DNA of 64,000 nt from Pseudomonadota bacterium (GTDB lineage: Bacteria; Pseudomonadota; Gammaproteobacteria; Steroidobacterales; Steroidobacteraceae). Positions 37,907-47,503 of this stretch are shown here, in pieces; positions within the stretch are counted from its first letter, which is position 1, and every line of letters starts with the position of its first letter. Where the stretch lies: contig JBBCGI010000001.1 of assembly GCA_037200975.1 (NCBI GenBank), positions 1,550,001-1,614,000 of the forward strand. Reading direction: 5' to 3'. Both the position numbers and the translations under genes were made by a program. Below the pieces are notes generated by a model that was not told where the DNA came from, did no database searches, and saw only the letters and a program-made list of their open reading frames with translations.

Positions 37907-39112
37907 TTAGCTGACGCGCAGCGGCGGCTGCGCCCCGCCGCGTTTGAGCGCATACATGGCGCCGTCGAGCCCCTGGAGGGTCAGCGGAAACATGCGCTCG
38001 CCGACGAGCTGGCGCGTGATCCCGACCGACGCAGTCCACTGCCACCGGTCCTCGGGCTCGGGATTGAGCCAGACCAGGCGGGGAAAGTGCGCCGCGATGC
38101 GTTCCATCCACACACGGCCGGATTCTTCGTTCCAGTGTTCGACGCTGCCGCCCGGCTGCTCGATCTCGTATGGACTCATGGTCGCATCGCCGACGAATAC
38201 CACGCGGTAGTCGGGATTGAAGGTGCGCAGCAGCGACGTGGTGCTGGTCGAGACACTGAAGCGCCGCCGGTTGTCGCGCCACAATTTTTCGTACGGAAAA
38301 TTGTGGAAGTAGAAGTATTCGAGGTGCTTGAACTCGGCACGCGCCGCCGAGAACAATTCCTCGCAGATCTTCACGTGCGGCTCCATCGAGCCGCCCACAT
38401 CGAGCAGCAACAGCAGCTTCACGGCATTGCGCCGTTCCGGCACCAGCTTCAGATCCAGCATTCCGGCATTCCGCGCGGTGGCGTCGATGGTGCCGTCGAG
38501 ATCGAGCTCCTCGGCCGCGCCCTCGCGCGCGAAGCGTCGCAACCGGCGCAGCGCCATCTTGAGGTTGCGTGTGCCGAGCTCGACGCCGTCGTCGAAATTG
38601 CGATAGTCGCGCGCCTCCCAGACCTTGACCGCACGGCGATGGCGCCCGGGCCCGCCGATGCGCACCCCCTCGGGATTGAATCCGCCGTGGCCGAACGGCG
38701 AAGTGCCACCCGTGCCTATCCACTTGTTGCCGCCCTCGTGGCGCTCCCGCTGTTCGCGCAGGCGTTGCCGCAGCGTTTCCAGCAGCTTGTCCCAGCCGCC
38801 GAGCCCCTCGACCCTGCTCTTCTCTTCTGCGGTGAGCAGCCGCTCGCTCAGCTGCTGCAGCCACTCGGGCGGCAGCTCCGCGGCGATCTTCTCGAACAGT
38901 TTTTGCGCGCCTTCGAAATGTTCCGCGAAGACGCGGTCGAAGCGATCGAAATGCCGTTCATCCTTCACCAGCGCGAGGCGCGCGAGGTAGTAGAACTCCT
39001 CGGCCGACAGCGCAGCGACCCGCGCTTCGAGCGCTTCCAGCAGCGACAGGAATTCTGGCAGCGTGACCGGCACCCCGCCGGCGCGCAGATCCGTGAAGAA
39101 GCGCACCAGCAT
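37907..39112 (-). CDS. VWA-domain protein (CoxE-like), partner of a MoxR ATPase
   Basis: 401 residues. The N-terminal half is helical and basic; the C-terminal half is a von Willebrand A-like domain with the metal-site motif LLLLDVGGSMEPH (D-x-G-x-S) and a later FVGDATMSPYE segment. MoxR ATPases and VWA proteins of this kind act together as a metal-insertion or complex-maturation chaperone. The MoxR gene lies nine bases upstream. No cox-type dehydrogenase is in view, so the client is unknown. The stop codon TAA lies in a TTGTTAG motif copy (37904-37910). Confidence 0.87.
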   Translation of the reverse strand: MLVRFFTDLRAGGVPVTLPEFLSLLEALEARVAALSAEEFYYLARLALVKDERHFDRFDRVFAEHFEGAQKLFEKIAAELPPEWLQQLSERLLTAEEKSRVEGLGGWDKLLETLRQRLREQRERHEGGNKWIGTGGTSPFGHGGFNPEGVRIGGPGRHRRAVKVWEARDYRNFDDGVELGTRNLKMALRRLRRFAREGAAEELDLDGTIDATARNAGMLDLKLVPERRNAVKLLLLLDVGGSMEPHVKICEELFSAARAEFKHLEYFYFHNFPYEKLWRDNRRRFSVSTSTTSLLRTFNPDYRVVFVGDATMSPYEIEQPGGSVEHWNEESGRVWMERIAAHFPRLVWLNPEPEDRWQWTASVGITRQLVGERMFPLTLQGLDGAMYALKRGGAQPPLRVS

Positions 39113-39121
39113 GCGCGGCGC

Positions 39122-39976
39122 TCAACGTCCCGCGCGCCGGTTGAGGAACACCAACTGCTCGAACAGGTGCACGTCCTGTTCGTTCTTGAGCAACGCGCCG
39201 TGCAGGACCGGGATGGTCTTCTTCGGATCGTCGCCGCGCAGCGCCTCCGGCGGGATGTCCTCGGCCAGCAGTAGTTTGATCCAGTCGAGCAGCTCGGAGG
39301 TCGAGGGTTTTTTCTTGAGACCCGGCGTTTCGCGCACGTCGAAGAACGCGCCGAGCGCCTCGGCCAGCAGTTCCTGCTTGAGATCCGGGAAGTGCACGCG
39401 CACGATTTTCTCCATCGTCTGCGCATCGGGAAAACGGATGTAGTGGAAGAAGCAGCGCCGCAGGAACGCGTCCGGCAATTCCTTCTCGTTGTTGCTGGTG
39501 ATCAGGATGATCGGGCGGTGGCGCGCCTTCACGAGCTCGCGCGTTTCGTGCACGAAGAACTCCATGCGGTCGAGCTCGCGCAGCAGGTCGTTGGGGAATT
39601 CGATGTCGGCCTTGTCGATCTCGTCGATCAGCAACACCGGCTGCACCGCCGAATCGAACGCCTCCCACAACCGCCCCTTGACGATGTAGTTGCGGATGTC
39701 GCGCACCTTCTCGTCGCCGAGCTGCGAATCGCGCAGGCGCGAGACCGCGTCGTACTCGTACAGGCCCTGCTGCGCCTTGCTCGTGGACTTGATGTGCCAC
39801 TCGTACAGCGGCCGCGCCAGCGAGCGCGCGATCTCCTCGGCGAGCTGCGTCTTGCCCGTGCCGGGCTCGCCCTTGATCAGCAGCGGCCGCGCCAGCGTCA
39901 CCGCGGCGTTGACGGCCATCATGAGGTCGGGCGTTGCGACGTAGCGTTCGGTGCCTGAGAAACGGGCGTCGGCCAT
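39122..39976 (-). CDS. MoxR-family AAA+ ATPase
   Basis: 284 residues with Walker A GEPGTGKT (about 37-44), Walker B VLLIDEIDKA, sensor 1 ILITSNNEKELPDAFLRRC and a C-terminal helical lid. The FYIRFPD-like segment and short length match the MoxR branch. It probably remodels a client bound by the adjacent VWA protein. The acylase gene lies 12 bases upstream in the same direction, so the three may share a transcript. Confidence 0.9.
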   Translation of the reverse strand: MADARFSGTERYVATPDLMMAVNAAVTLARPLLIKGEPGTGKTQLAEEIARSLARPLYEWHIKSTSKAQQGLYEYDAVSRLRDSQLGDEKVRDIRNYIVKGRLWEAFDSAVQPVLLIDEIDKADIEFPNDLLRELDRMEFFVHETRELVKARHRPIILITSNNEKELPDAFLRRCFFHYIRFPDAQTMEKIVRVHFPDLKQELLAEALGAFFDVRETPGLKKKPSTSELLDWIKLLLAEDIPPEALRGDDPKKTIPVLHGALLKNEQDVHLFEQLVFLNRRAGR

Positions 39977-39988
39977 GATTGCGCTGCT

Positions 39989-42385
39989 CTAGGGAGCGGC
40001 ACCGGTCGGCCGCAACACGAGCTTATGCGCTGCGGGGCCGGGCAGGAATGGTGTCGGCTTGCCTTCCGCCCAGTCGTCGAAACCGCTGCGGTAGAAAGGC
40101 GACAGTGGATGCCCCGAGGGCCCGCCCGGCAATTCGAGATAACCGTCGCGCTCGCGGCCGGGCGACACCGCGAATCGTTCGGACGCGCCGAACGAGCCGT
40201 CCTGCACGCGTGGCATGTGGTGATCTCCCGCCAGTTCCATGGTCGGCATGTCGAGCAGGCGCGACAGCCATGGCAGCGCGCGCGACAGGGGATGACGCAC
40301 ACGCACCGGCTCGCTGCTGCCGAATGTGCAGCGCTCGAGCGCGCCGCATTCGGCCGCCAGCGCATCGATGGATGCATCCAGCTGCCGCAGCAGGAATTCA
40401 CGCCAGCCGCCGCCACCGGGCGGCGTGATGGAATTCGGCCGCTCGTGGACCAGGCGCCACCCGGCCGCCTCGAATTGTGATGGTCGCCGCGCCGCGAACT
40501 GCGTGCCGGCCAGCGCCGCGGTGAGTCCCTGCCACAGGGAGTCGAGCGTATGGCCGCGGAATTCGCGCACCAGACGGTAGCCGACGGCCTCCGGGCTCGC
40601 CGCGGATTGCCAGCGGCTCACGAGCTCGCGGAATTCGCGCCGCCGCGGCCCATCGTGCATGGCGTCTTCGTCGATCAGCCCGAGCAGCAGATCGCGCCAG
40701 CGCGCGACGAACAGCGCGCGCGAATCCAGCTGGATAGTCAGCATGTCCGCCTCGGTGGCGGGTTTTGCGAGGCTCAGCAGATCGTCGCGAATCTGCCGCG
40801 CGCGCGCACCGATGTCGTAACCGCCGGCGCCGACATCCACCTCGTCGTCGCCCAGCACGATCTCGAGCTCGCCATCGACCGCCCGCTGGTTCGCGGTCCA
40901 GACGCGCCCCACCGGCGGATCGGCGATGCGCGGATGATCCGTCGCGTCGCGAAACTGCAGCTCGCCGAACAATCGGTCCGGCCCCGTGCCGCGCGGGACG
41001 CGGCCCAGCAGTGTCCAGGCGATGCGGCCGCGTGTGTCGCCGACCACCATGTTCTGGCCCGGGATACCGACGCGCGGTGCCAGCGCCAGCACCTCGTCGA
41101 TGTTGTGCGCGCTTTCCATGCCTAACAACCCGAAGTTGGTCGCCTCCGGGCGGGTCGCGAGCCAGGCGACCTGCGCGCAGTTGCCACTGGCGACGTCGCC
41201 GGCATATTCGGGCCCGTCGAGTACGACGCTGGCGTCCACGTCGTGAAATTCGACTTCCGCCGCCGCCGCACCGCGCACCAGGATGTGTTCACGGCGCAGC
41301 CGGAAGTCGCCGCTCTCGCAGGGCCCGAAACGGACATCGGAGAAATCGCCGTAGCTGTTGGTGAAACCCCAGGCCACCTGCCCGTTCGAGCCGGCTGCGA
41401 CCGCGGGCGTTCCGGGCAAGGTGACGCCGGTGATGTCGAGCGGTGCGGCGCCGGTGAGGCGCAGCCGCGCCGGATACCAGACCGCCGGCACACCCAGGTC
41501 GAGATGCATGTCGTTGGCGATCAGCGCCGTGCCCGAACGCGTGTGGATGCCGGCCACCGCCCAGTTGTTGCTGCCGGGCTTGGCCTCGTCCGCTTCGCCC
41601 GTTGCAGTTGCCGTGGCGAATCGCAGCAGCGCCGGGAACGGCTGGGTCAGCACGCGCGCACTGTCGGTGCAGGCCGCCTGCACACAGGGCGCCTCGGCAG
41701 AATAGTTAGGCGTGTCCCAGTCCGAGTGCCCGGCGTACACGAACGTGATGAGCTGGTGGGCCGCCGCGGGTGTGGCCGAGGCGGCGGCCGCGCGCTCCAG
41801 CCGGCGGCGGTCGAGCTCGGCGGTGATGGTGCCGTATTGCAACTGCCACCACATCGAATGCACGACCAGCACGGAATCCTCCGGCAGCCAGTCGTGCGGG
41901 CTGGCGCGCAGCAGCAGGTATTCCCAAGGCCGGGCGCGCAGCGAATGCAATCCGGCATTCACGCCGCGCGCATAGGCCTCGATCACGGCGCGTTCGTCCG
42001 CGGGCGCCCGCTCGACGACGCGCTGCGCGACGGCGCGAAAACCGAAGCGCCGCGAGCGGGTGTCGGTATTCAAAGCGACGGCGCCGAAGACTTCCGACAA
42101 CTCGCCGGCGGCGAGCCGCCGCGACAGATCCATCTGGAAAAACCGATCCTGCGCGTGGACGTAGCCGGTCGCGAATGCCAGGTCGGTGCGGGACGCGGCG
42201 GTGATCACCGGCCGGCCCGCGGCATCGCGTTCGATGGAAGTTTCGGCGGTGAGTTCCGGCGCGTCCGCCCTGCCGTCCAGCTGCGGCAGACTCTGGCGCA
42301 TCGCCCACCACGCAAGACCGAAAGCGGTGAACGCCAGCACCGCGACGACGATCACCGTCCATCGCGCACCGCGCATCCACCGCAT
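39989..42385 (-). CDS. Penicillin acylase-family N-terminal nucleophile hydrolase
   Basis: 798 residues. An N-terminal membrane or signal segment (about 9-28) precedes an alpha chain with the GYVHAQDRFFQMDLSRR motif. The autocleavage site is PGSNNWAVAG, where Ser becomes the N-terminal nucleophile of the beta chain; the oxyanion region NDMHLDLGVPAVWY follows. Members hydrolyse beta-lactam side chains, acyl-homoserine lactones or other amides; the substrate here cannot be told. Location in the periplasm is inferred from the N terminus. Confidence 0.88.
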   Translation of the reverse strand: MRWMRGARWTVIVVAVLAFTAFGLAWWAMRQSLPQLDGRADAPELTAETSIERDAAGRPVITAASRTDLAFATGYVHAQDRFFQMDLSRRLAAGELSEVFGAVALNTDTRSRRFGFRAVAQRVVERAPADERAVIEAYARGVNAGLHSLRARPWEYLLLRASPHDWLPEDSVLVVHSMWWQLQYGTITAELDRRRLERAAAASATPAAAHQLITFVYAGHSDWDTPNYSAEAPCVQAACTDSARVLTQPFPALLRFATATATGEADEAKPGSNNWAVAGIHTRSGTALIANDMHLDLGVPAVWYPARLRLTGAAPLDITGVTLPGTPAVAAGSNGQVAWGFTNSYGDFSDVRFGPCESGDFRLRREHILVRGAAAAEVEFHDVDASVVLDGPEYAGDVASGNCAQVAWLATRPEATNFGLLGMESAHNIDEVLALAPRVGIPGQNMVVGDTRGRIAWTLLGRVPRGTGPDRLFGELQFRDATDHPRIADPPVGRVWTANQRAVDGELEIVLGDDEVDVGAGGYDIGARARQIRDDLLSLAKPATEADMLTIQLDSRALFVARWRDLLLGLIDEDAMHDGPRRREFRELVSRWQSAASPEAVGYRLVREFRGHTLDSLWQGLTAALAGTQFAARRPSQFEAAGWRLVHERPNSITPPGGGGWREFLLRQLDASIDALAAECGALERCTFGSSEPVRVRHPLSRALPWLSRLLDMPTMELAGDHHMPRVQDGSFGASERFAVSPGRERDGYLELPGGPSGHPLSPFYRSGFDDWAEGKPTPFLPGPAAHKLVLRPTGAAP

Positions 42386-42389
42386 GTGT

Positions 42390-43838
42390 TCAGTCCTGCG
42401 GAACGCGCAGGATGGTCAGGGCGTTGGTGCCCCCGGTGATACCGGTGAGCTCACCCTTGGTGACGATGACCAGCTCGCCTTTTTCGACCAGGTCGAGCTG
42501 CAGCATCATCGTGAGGATGGCCTTGAACAGTTCGTTGGTGCGCACTTCGGGGATATCGAACGGCACCGGGAACACGCCGCGATACAGCGTCACGCGGCGG
42601 CGCGTGGCTTCGTGGCGCGTGAACGCGTAGATCGGAATGTCCGAACGCGAGCGCGACATCCACAACGGCGTCGTGCCGGATTCGGTCAGCGCGACGATCG
42701 CGCGCACCTTCATGTGATTCGCCGTGTACATCACGGCCATCGCGATCGCTTCTTCCGTGCGGTCGACCATGCCGTCGACGCGATGGCGGATGCGGCTGTG
42801 CGTGAGCTGGTATTTCTCGGCGCCGGTGATTACCTCTTCCATCGCCTGGATGGCCTTGATCGGGTGTTTGCCGACGGCGCTTTCCGCCGAGAGCATCACC
42901 GCGTCGGTACCGTCCATCACGGCGTTGGCCACGTCCGAAACTTCGGCGCGCGTCGGCACCGGGCTCGTGATCATGGATTCCATCATCTGCGTGGCCGTGA
43001 TCACGACCTTATTACGCGTGCGCGATTCGTGGATGATGGTTTTCTGCAAGCCCGTGATGGCGGCGTAACCCATTTCCACGCCGAGGTCGCCACGCGCGAC
43101 CATCACGACATCCGACGCGTCGATGATCTCGGTGAGATTGTGGATGGCTTCGTGCCGCTCGACCTTCGCGCACAGATGCGCGTGACCGCCCGCGGCGACG
43201 ACCAGCTCGCGCGCGAGATTCATGTCCGCGGCGTCGCGCGGGAAGGACACGGCGACGTAGTCGACTCCCTTGCCGCACGCGAACTTGATGTCTTCGCGGT
43301 CTTTGTCGGTGAGCGCCGGCGCGGAGATGCCGCCGCCCTTGAGATTCACGCCTTTGCGATTCGACAGCTCGCCACCGGCAATGACCACCGTGTCGATGCG
43401 CGTGCCGGAAACCTGGGTGACCTTGAGCTCGATGAGACCGTCGTTGAGCAGCAGGATGTTGCCGGCCTTCACGTCCTTCGGCAGATCCTTGTACGCGCAG
43501 CCCACGACTTCTTCGTTGCCGGCGTTGATGTCGTGCGCGGTGTCGAGCGCGAAAGCCTGGCCGTCCTTGAGATCGACCTTCTTGTTGGTGAAGCTTTCGA
43601 TGCGGATCTTGGGGCCGCCGAGGTCCGCGAGGATACCGACATAGCGGCCGGCGCGGCGCGCGGCTTCATGCACGAGGTCGATGCGACGCCCGTGTTCTTC
43701 GTGTTTGCCGTGGGAGAAGTTGACGCGTGCGACGTCGAGGCCGGCGCGGACCATCTCGGTCAGTGTTTCGATGGAGTCCGTGGACGGACCCAGCGTGGCG
43801 ACGATCTTGGTTCGGGAGTGCATCTGGCGGTCTTGCAT
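42390..43838 (-). CDS. pyk: Pyruvate kinase
   Basis: About 482 residues. RTKIVATLGPSTDS, ARVNFSHGKHEEH, ILADLGGPKIR, VAVSFPRDAADM, VMVARGDLGVEMG and VVITATQMMESMI are standard pyruvate kinase blocks, and TEEAIAMAVMYTA begins the regulatory C domain. It converts PEP and ADP to pyruvate and ATP. Start choices are ATGs at 43856, 43838 and 43823; none has a strong Shine-Dalgarno. In many gammaproteobacteria pyk directly follows pgk; here about 2.5 kb of other genes intervene. Confidence 0.95.
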   Translation of the reverse strand: MQDRQMHSRTKIVATLGPSTDSIETLTEMVRAGLDVARVNFSHGKHEEHGRRIDLVHEAARRAGRYVGILADLGGPKIRIESFTNKKVDLKDGQAFALDTAHDINAGNEEVVGCAYKDLPKDVKAGNILLLNDGLIELKVTQVSGTRIDTVVIAGGELSNRKGVNLKGGGISAPALTDKDREDIKFACGKGVDYVAVSFPRDAADMNLARELVVAAGGHAHLCAKVERHEAIHNLTEIIDASDVVMVARGDLGVEMGYAAITGLQKTIIHESRTRNKVVITATQMMESMITSPVPTRAEVSDVANAVMDGTDAVMLSAESAVGKHPIKAIQAMEEVITGAEKYQLTHSRIRHRVDGMVDRTEEAIAMAVMYTANHMKVRAIVALTESGTTPLWMSRSRSDIPIYAFTRHEATRRRVTLYRGVFPVPFDIPEVRTNELFKAILTMMLQLDLVEKGELVIVTKGELTGITGGTNALTILRVPQD

Positions 43839-43914
43839 GGCGGCGCATTCTGCCATGCGAATCGACGGGCCGGCGCATAATCAAAGACGGAATTCCAAAT
43901 CCCGAGGGGCGTAA

Positions 43915-44340
43915 ATGTCGAAGCAATCCTGGTTGATTCTTGCGGCGGGGCTGGTTCTGGGTGCAGGCCTGCTATCGGCGCGCGCAGCCGATGCGCCCGT
44001 GCCGGGCCGCGTGTTCGAATTGCGCATCTACCACACGTTCCCCGGACGCCTCGAAGCCCTGCACAAACGCTTTCGCGAACACACCATGAAGATGTTCGAG
44101 AAACACGGCATGACCAATGTCGCGTACTGGACATCGCAGGACAGTCCGGCCAAGGAAACCACGTTGACTTATGTGATCTCGCACGCGAGCCGGGACGCGG
44201 CGAAGGCGAACTGGGCGGCGTTCAGTGCGGATCCGGAGTGGAAGAAGATCGCCGCCGCGTCGGAGGCGGACGGCGGCAAGATCGTGGAGCGGGTGGAGTC
44301 CGTGTTCCTGGACGCAACCGATTACTCCCCCTTGAAGTAG
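43915..44340 (+). CDS. Exported NIPSNAP-domain protein
   Basis: 141 residues: a signal peptide (1-25, cleavage near ARAADA) followed by one NIPSNAP/ferredoxin-like alpha-beta domain (RVFELRIYHTFPGRLEALHKRF, FEKHGMTNVAYWT, DPEWKKIAAASEADG). The family is structural and has no agreed enzymatic role. GAGGGG precedes the ATG. It diverges from pyk and is followed by the restriction-modification pair. Function unknown. Confidence 0.82.
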   Translation: MSKQSWLILAAGLVLGAGLLSARAADAPVPGRVFELRIYHTFPGRLEALHKRFREHTMKMFEKHGMTNVAYWTSQDSPAKETTLTYVISHASRDAAKANWAAFSADPEWKKIAAASEADGGKIVERVESVFLDATDYSPLK

Positions 44341-44497
44341 GCGCGTTCTGGTGGCCGTGTCCACGCAGTCCGCCGCGAACGAAGTATCCGGAAGTCTCCA
44401 GCCTGCCGCCGGCTTGCCTAACTAGGAGGGCGCAAGTAACGTTCGCCCGCCGCTGCACCTACATCACCCCTGCCTGACGAGATTCCGGCGAACCAAA

Positions 44498-45124
44498 GTG
44501 CCACTCACGAAGAACCAGGTCGTAAAGGCTGCATTCAACCCGGATGTGCAACTGCCATTTGGACTTCGAATCGCCGACTTCGAAATGGCGATGCAGGACG
44601 TTTACGATTTCTTCTACGACGTGAATCAGGGGCTCATCGGCAAGTCACTGGCGCGCCTCGACGACATGCTGCGCCCCGCGATCATGTCCGGCCTCCTGTC
44701 CGACATGGTGACGTCGAGCCTGGCCAAACACTCCCGATCGCTCACGCCAAACATCTTTTTCAACGGTCACCCGGACCTGGTGGTGCGCGGCGTATATCCC
44801 AATGACCGCGTGCAGGCGGGCACGGACGGAGTGGAGATCAAGACGACCAGAAAACGTGGCGGAGCCGTCGACACACACGGCGCGCGCGACCAGTGGATGT
44901 GCGTGTTCGTGTACGACGTAGATACCACGACCGAACCGGCCAGAGAGCGGCGCGCGATGGAATTTTCCGAGGTTTATCTCGGGCAAGTCACGCGCGACGA
45001 CTTCAGGAAGAATGCGCGCGGCGAACTGGGCACTCGAACTGCCACGTTGCACAAGGACGGAATAAAGAAACTGCGGGAGAGCTGGGTCTACAAGTTGCCC
45101 GCTCAGGGCTTGTTTGCCTTGTAG
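44498..45124 (+). CDS. Putative type II restriction endonuclease (PD-(D/E)XK)
   Basis: 208 residues with a nuclease-like core: GHPDLVVRG (Pro92-Asp93), then GVEIKTTRKRGG (Glu113, Lys115), which together make a PD-x19-E-x-K motif. HGARDQWMCVFVYDVD fits the following beta strand. No close enzyme is recognised, and the call rests on this motif plus the convergent DNA methyltransferase. Start is a GTG without a clear Shine-Dalgarno. The last 22 bases overlap the methyltransferase gene tail to tail. Codon use looks somewhat less GC-biased than in neighbours. Confidence 0.78.
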   Translation: MPLTKNQVVKAAFNPDVQLPFGLRIADFEMAMQDVYDFFYDVNQGLIGKSLARLDDMLRPAIMSGLLSDMVTSSLAKHSRSLTPNIFFNGHPDLVVRGVYPNDRVQAGTDGVEIKTTRKRGGAVDTHGARDQWMCVFVYDVDTTTEPARERRAMEFSEVYLGQVTRDDFRKNARGELGTRTATLHKDGIKKLRESWVYKLPAQGLFAL

Positions 45125-46263
45125 TTAGCAAGCTTCGGAATGGCAAGGCGGGCGATCGAAAAGTATTGCTCGTCGCGTTCCAGGCCGATACTTGAGTATC
45201 CGACCGCGTTTGCCGCGGCGAGAGTCGAACCCGAGCCCGCGAACGGATCGAGGACCAGGCCTTCTCCAAGCGGCAACACGCCGCGCACTACCTCGCGGAG
45301 AAATTCCTGGGGCTTGAGGCTCGGGTGGGGGGCGAGTTCGCGCTCGCGCTTGTTGGTCGGCGCCGACTTGATGACATCGCCAAACGGCCGATCCGCACTC
45401 GGTCTGCGAAAACCTCCGGTGCGCCATTTGCGCAAGTTGTCCTGCGCACGACCCTCCAGGGGTTTGCGGAACAGCAGCCACGGTTCCCACATCGAGCGCG
45501 GCATGACACTGACTCCGGAGAACTCCTCGTGAGCGGCTTTCGGCCGATCTCCCCCTCGCATCGTCATCACGAGACGCACCAGTTCGCCGCGGCGTTCCAG
45601 CCCCGCACGCGCCAGGGCGCTGGAGACGATGAAACTCAGCAGCGGGTTGCTCGCGACAATGACGTTCGCCCCGGGAACCAGAACCGGCAAGAGCGCCCGG
45701 CCCCACTCGAAAAAATACTGGCCCAGGGCATGAAGGTCGCGTTCGCGAAGGACGGTGAACCGGGGCAACGGCGCCCGCTCGGTTCCGTCGAAGGCGGGTG
45801 GAATTCGCCACACACCGCCCTTCCGTTCTCTGAGTTTCGAAAGTTGCTCGGGTGTGTATTCGAACAATCCGTATGGCGGATCGGTCACGACCGCATGAAT
45901 CGAGCTCGCTTCGCGCTCGCGCAGCCAATCGAAACAATCGCAACGAAAGATCCTGGAGTTGCCTGCCGAAAAGCTTGGCCACGGAGCGCCACTGCGGCTC
46001 GGGAGGTATTCAGCCGGTGCGCTCTTGCGACCTTCGCTTGCGCCACGAAGTGAATAGAACCCGCGGGTGTTGCGCCGAAAAAGCTGCGGCGTATTGAGCC
46101 GCAAGTACGACCGGACACTCGAGGGCGCGGACCGCCCGATGAGCTGCTGAACGCCGACCACGATATCGTTTACCGGCGCGCCCTGGGTGCGCTCGGTCAG
46201 CACCGCGATGATTGCGTCGCGCACTTCGCCGGGTTGTTTCTTCTTGTTGGCGGGCGCGCGCAT
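45103..46263 (-). CDS. DNA (N4/N6-amino) methyltransferase with N-terminal winged-helix-like domain
   Basis: 386 residues. Motif IV is TDPPYG (DPPY at 128-131), and the SAM motif DPFAGSGST lies near the C terminus (339-347), the order of beta-class amino-methyltransferases. A SPPY-like Ser/Asn at the first position would suggest N4; DPPY leaves N6-adenine or N4-cytosine open. Residues 1-72 (VRDAIIAVLTE, SSVRSYLRLN, GFYSLRG) look like a winged helix not needed for catalysis. It protects host DNA from the adjacent endonuclease. Its promoter carries an inverted repeat between -35 and -10. Confidence 0.88.
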   Translation of the reverse strand: MRAPANKKKQPGEVRDAIIAVLTERTQGAPVNDIVVGVQQLIGRSAPSSVRSYLRLNTPQLFRRNTRGFYSLRGASEGRKSAPAEYLPSRSGAPWPSFSAGNSRIFRCDCFDWLREREASSIHAVVTDPPYGLFEYTPEQLSKLRERKGGVWRIPPAFDGTERAPLPRFTVLRERDLHALGQYFFEWGRALLPVLVPGANVIVASNPLLSFIVSSALARAGLERRGELVRLVMTMRGGDRPKAAHEEFSGVSVMPRSMWEPWLLFRKPLEGRAQDNLRKWRTGGFRRPSADRPFGDVIKSAPTNKRERELAPHPSLKPQEFLREVVRGVLPLGEGLVLDPFAGSGSTLAAANAVGYSSIGLERDEQYFSIARLAIPKLANYKANKP

Positions 46264-46275
46264 CGTGCCGCACCT

Positions 46276-46295
46276 TAAGACGTCCAGACGTCTTA
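46276..46295. promoter_or_regulatory. Operator-like inverted repeat in the methyltransferase promoter
   Basis: TAAGACGTC-CA-GACGTCTTA: perfect nine-base arms with a two-base centre. On the minus strand a perfect -35 TTGACA (46296-46301) abuts it, so the repeat fills the promoter spacer. The start codon is only 12 bases downstream, so the mRNA may be almost leaderless. A protein bound here would block RNA polymerase. Confidence 0.72.
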
Positions 46296-46314
46296 TGTCA
46301 ACGGAACAGGCGGA

Positions 46315-47493
46315 TCAACCCGCGGCGCGCGACTCGAGCATCGCCACCGCCGGCAATGTTTTCCCCTCGACGAACTCGAGGAACGCGCCGCCGCCCGTGC
46401 TGATGTACGAGATGCCTTCCTCGACACCGTACTTCTCGATCGCCGCCAGCGTATCGCCGCCGCCGGCCAGCGAAAACGCCGGGCTCCGGGCGATCGACTG
46501 CGCGATGGTCTTGGTGCCTTCGCCGAACTGATCGAACTCGAACACACCCACCGGGCCGTTCCAGATGATCGTGCCGGCGGTTTGCAGGATCGCGCCGAGC
46601 CGCTCGGCGGTGTCCGGACCGATGTCGAGTATCAACTCGTCCGGCCGCACGTCGTGGATGCCGCGCACGTCCGCGTGCGCGGTCGCGGCGAACTCCTTGG
46701 CCACGACCACGTCGGTCGGCAAGGGAATCTCGGCGCCGCGCGCCCGCGCCTGTTCGAGCAGCTTGCGCGCCATGTCGAGCATGTCCGCTTCGTGCAGCGA
46801 CTTGCCCACGTTGATGCCGGTGGCCGCGAGGAACGTGTTCGCGATGCCGCCGCCGACGATGAGCTTGTCGACCTTGGCCAGCAACGATTCGAGCACCGTG
46901 AGTTTGGTCGACACTTTCGACCCGGCGACGATGGCCACCAGCGGCCGCGCCGGCTTCGCCAGCGCGCGCTCGAGTGCTTCGAGCTCGCCCACCAGCAACG
47001 GGCCCGCGCAGGCGATCTTGGCGAACTTGCCGACGCCGTGCGTGGAAGCCTCGGCGCGATGCGCCGTGCCGAACGCGTCCATCACGAACACGTCGCACAA
47101 CGCGGCCATCTGCTTCGCCAGGTCTTCCTTGTCCTTCTTCTCGCCCTTGTTGAAGCGCACGTTCTCGAGCAGCACGGCGCTGCCGGCCGGGCAGTCGACG
47201 CCGCTCAGCCAGTCCTTCTTGAGCGGCACCTGCACGCCTAACAAGTCGGAAAGGCGCGCAGCCACGGGCGCGAGCGAAAATTCTTCCGCGTACACACCCT
47301 CTTCAGGGCGGCCGAGATGCGAGGAGATGAACACTTTCGCGCCCTTCTCGAGCGCCAGCTTGATGGTCGGCAACGAGGCGCGGATGCGCGCATCGCTGGT
47401 GACCTTGCCGCCCTCGATGGGCACGTTCAGATCTTCACGAATCAGGACCCGCTTCCCGGCGAGGTCCTGGTCCGCCATGCGGAGCACCTTCAT
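46315..47493 (-). CDS. pgk: Phosphoglycerate kinase
   Basis: 392 residues. Substrate-binding blocks [32 protein letters not shown] and the nucleotide region ([44 protein letters not shown]) are intact. It transfers phosphate between 1,3-bisphosphoglycerate and ADP. It follows gap by ten bases, and tkt lies upstream, the usual tkt-gap-pgk order. The methyltransferase promoter starts directly after its stop. Confidence 0.97.
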   Translation of the reverse strand: MKVLRMADQDLAGKRVLIREDLNVPIEGGKVTSDARIRASLPTIKLALEKGAKVFISSHLGRPEEGVYAEEFSLAPVAARLSDLLGVQVPLKKDWLSGVDCPAGSAVLLENVRFNKGEKKDKEDLAKQMAALCDVFVMDAFGTAHRAEASTHGVGKFAKIACAGPLLVGELEALERALAKPARPLVAIVAGSKVSTKLTVLESLLAKVDKLIVGGGIANTFLAATGINVGKSLHEADMLDMARKLLEQARARGAEIPLPTDVVVAKEFAATAHADVRGIHDVRPDELILDIGPDTAERLGAILQTAGTIIWNGPVGVFEFDQFGEGTKTIAQSIARSPAFSLAGGGDTLAAIEKYGVEEGISYISTGGGAFLEFVEGKTLPAVAMLESRAAG

Positions 47494-47503
47494 GACCGAA
47501 ATC

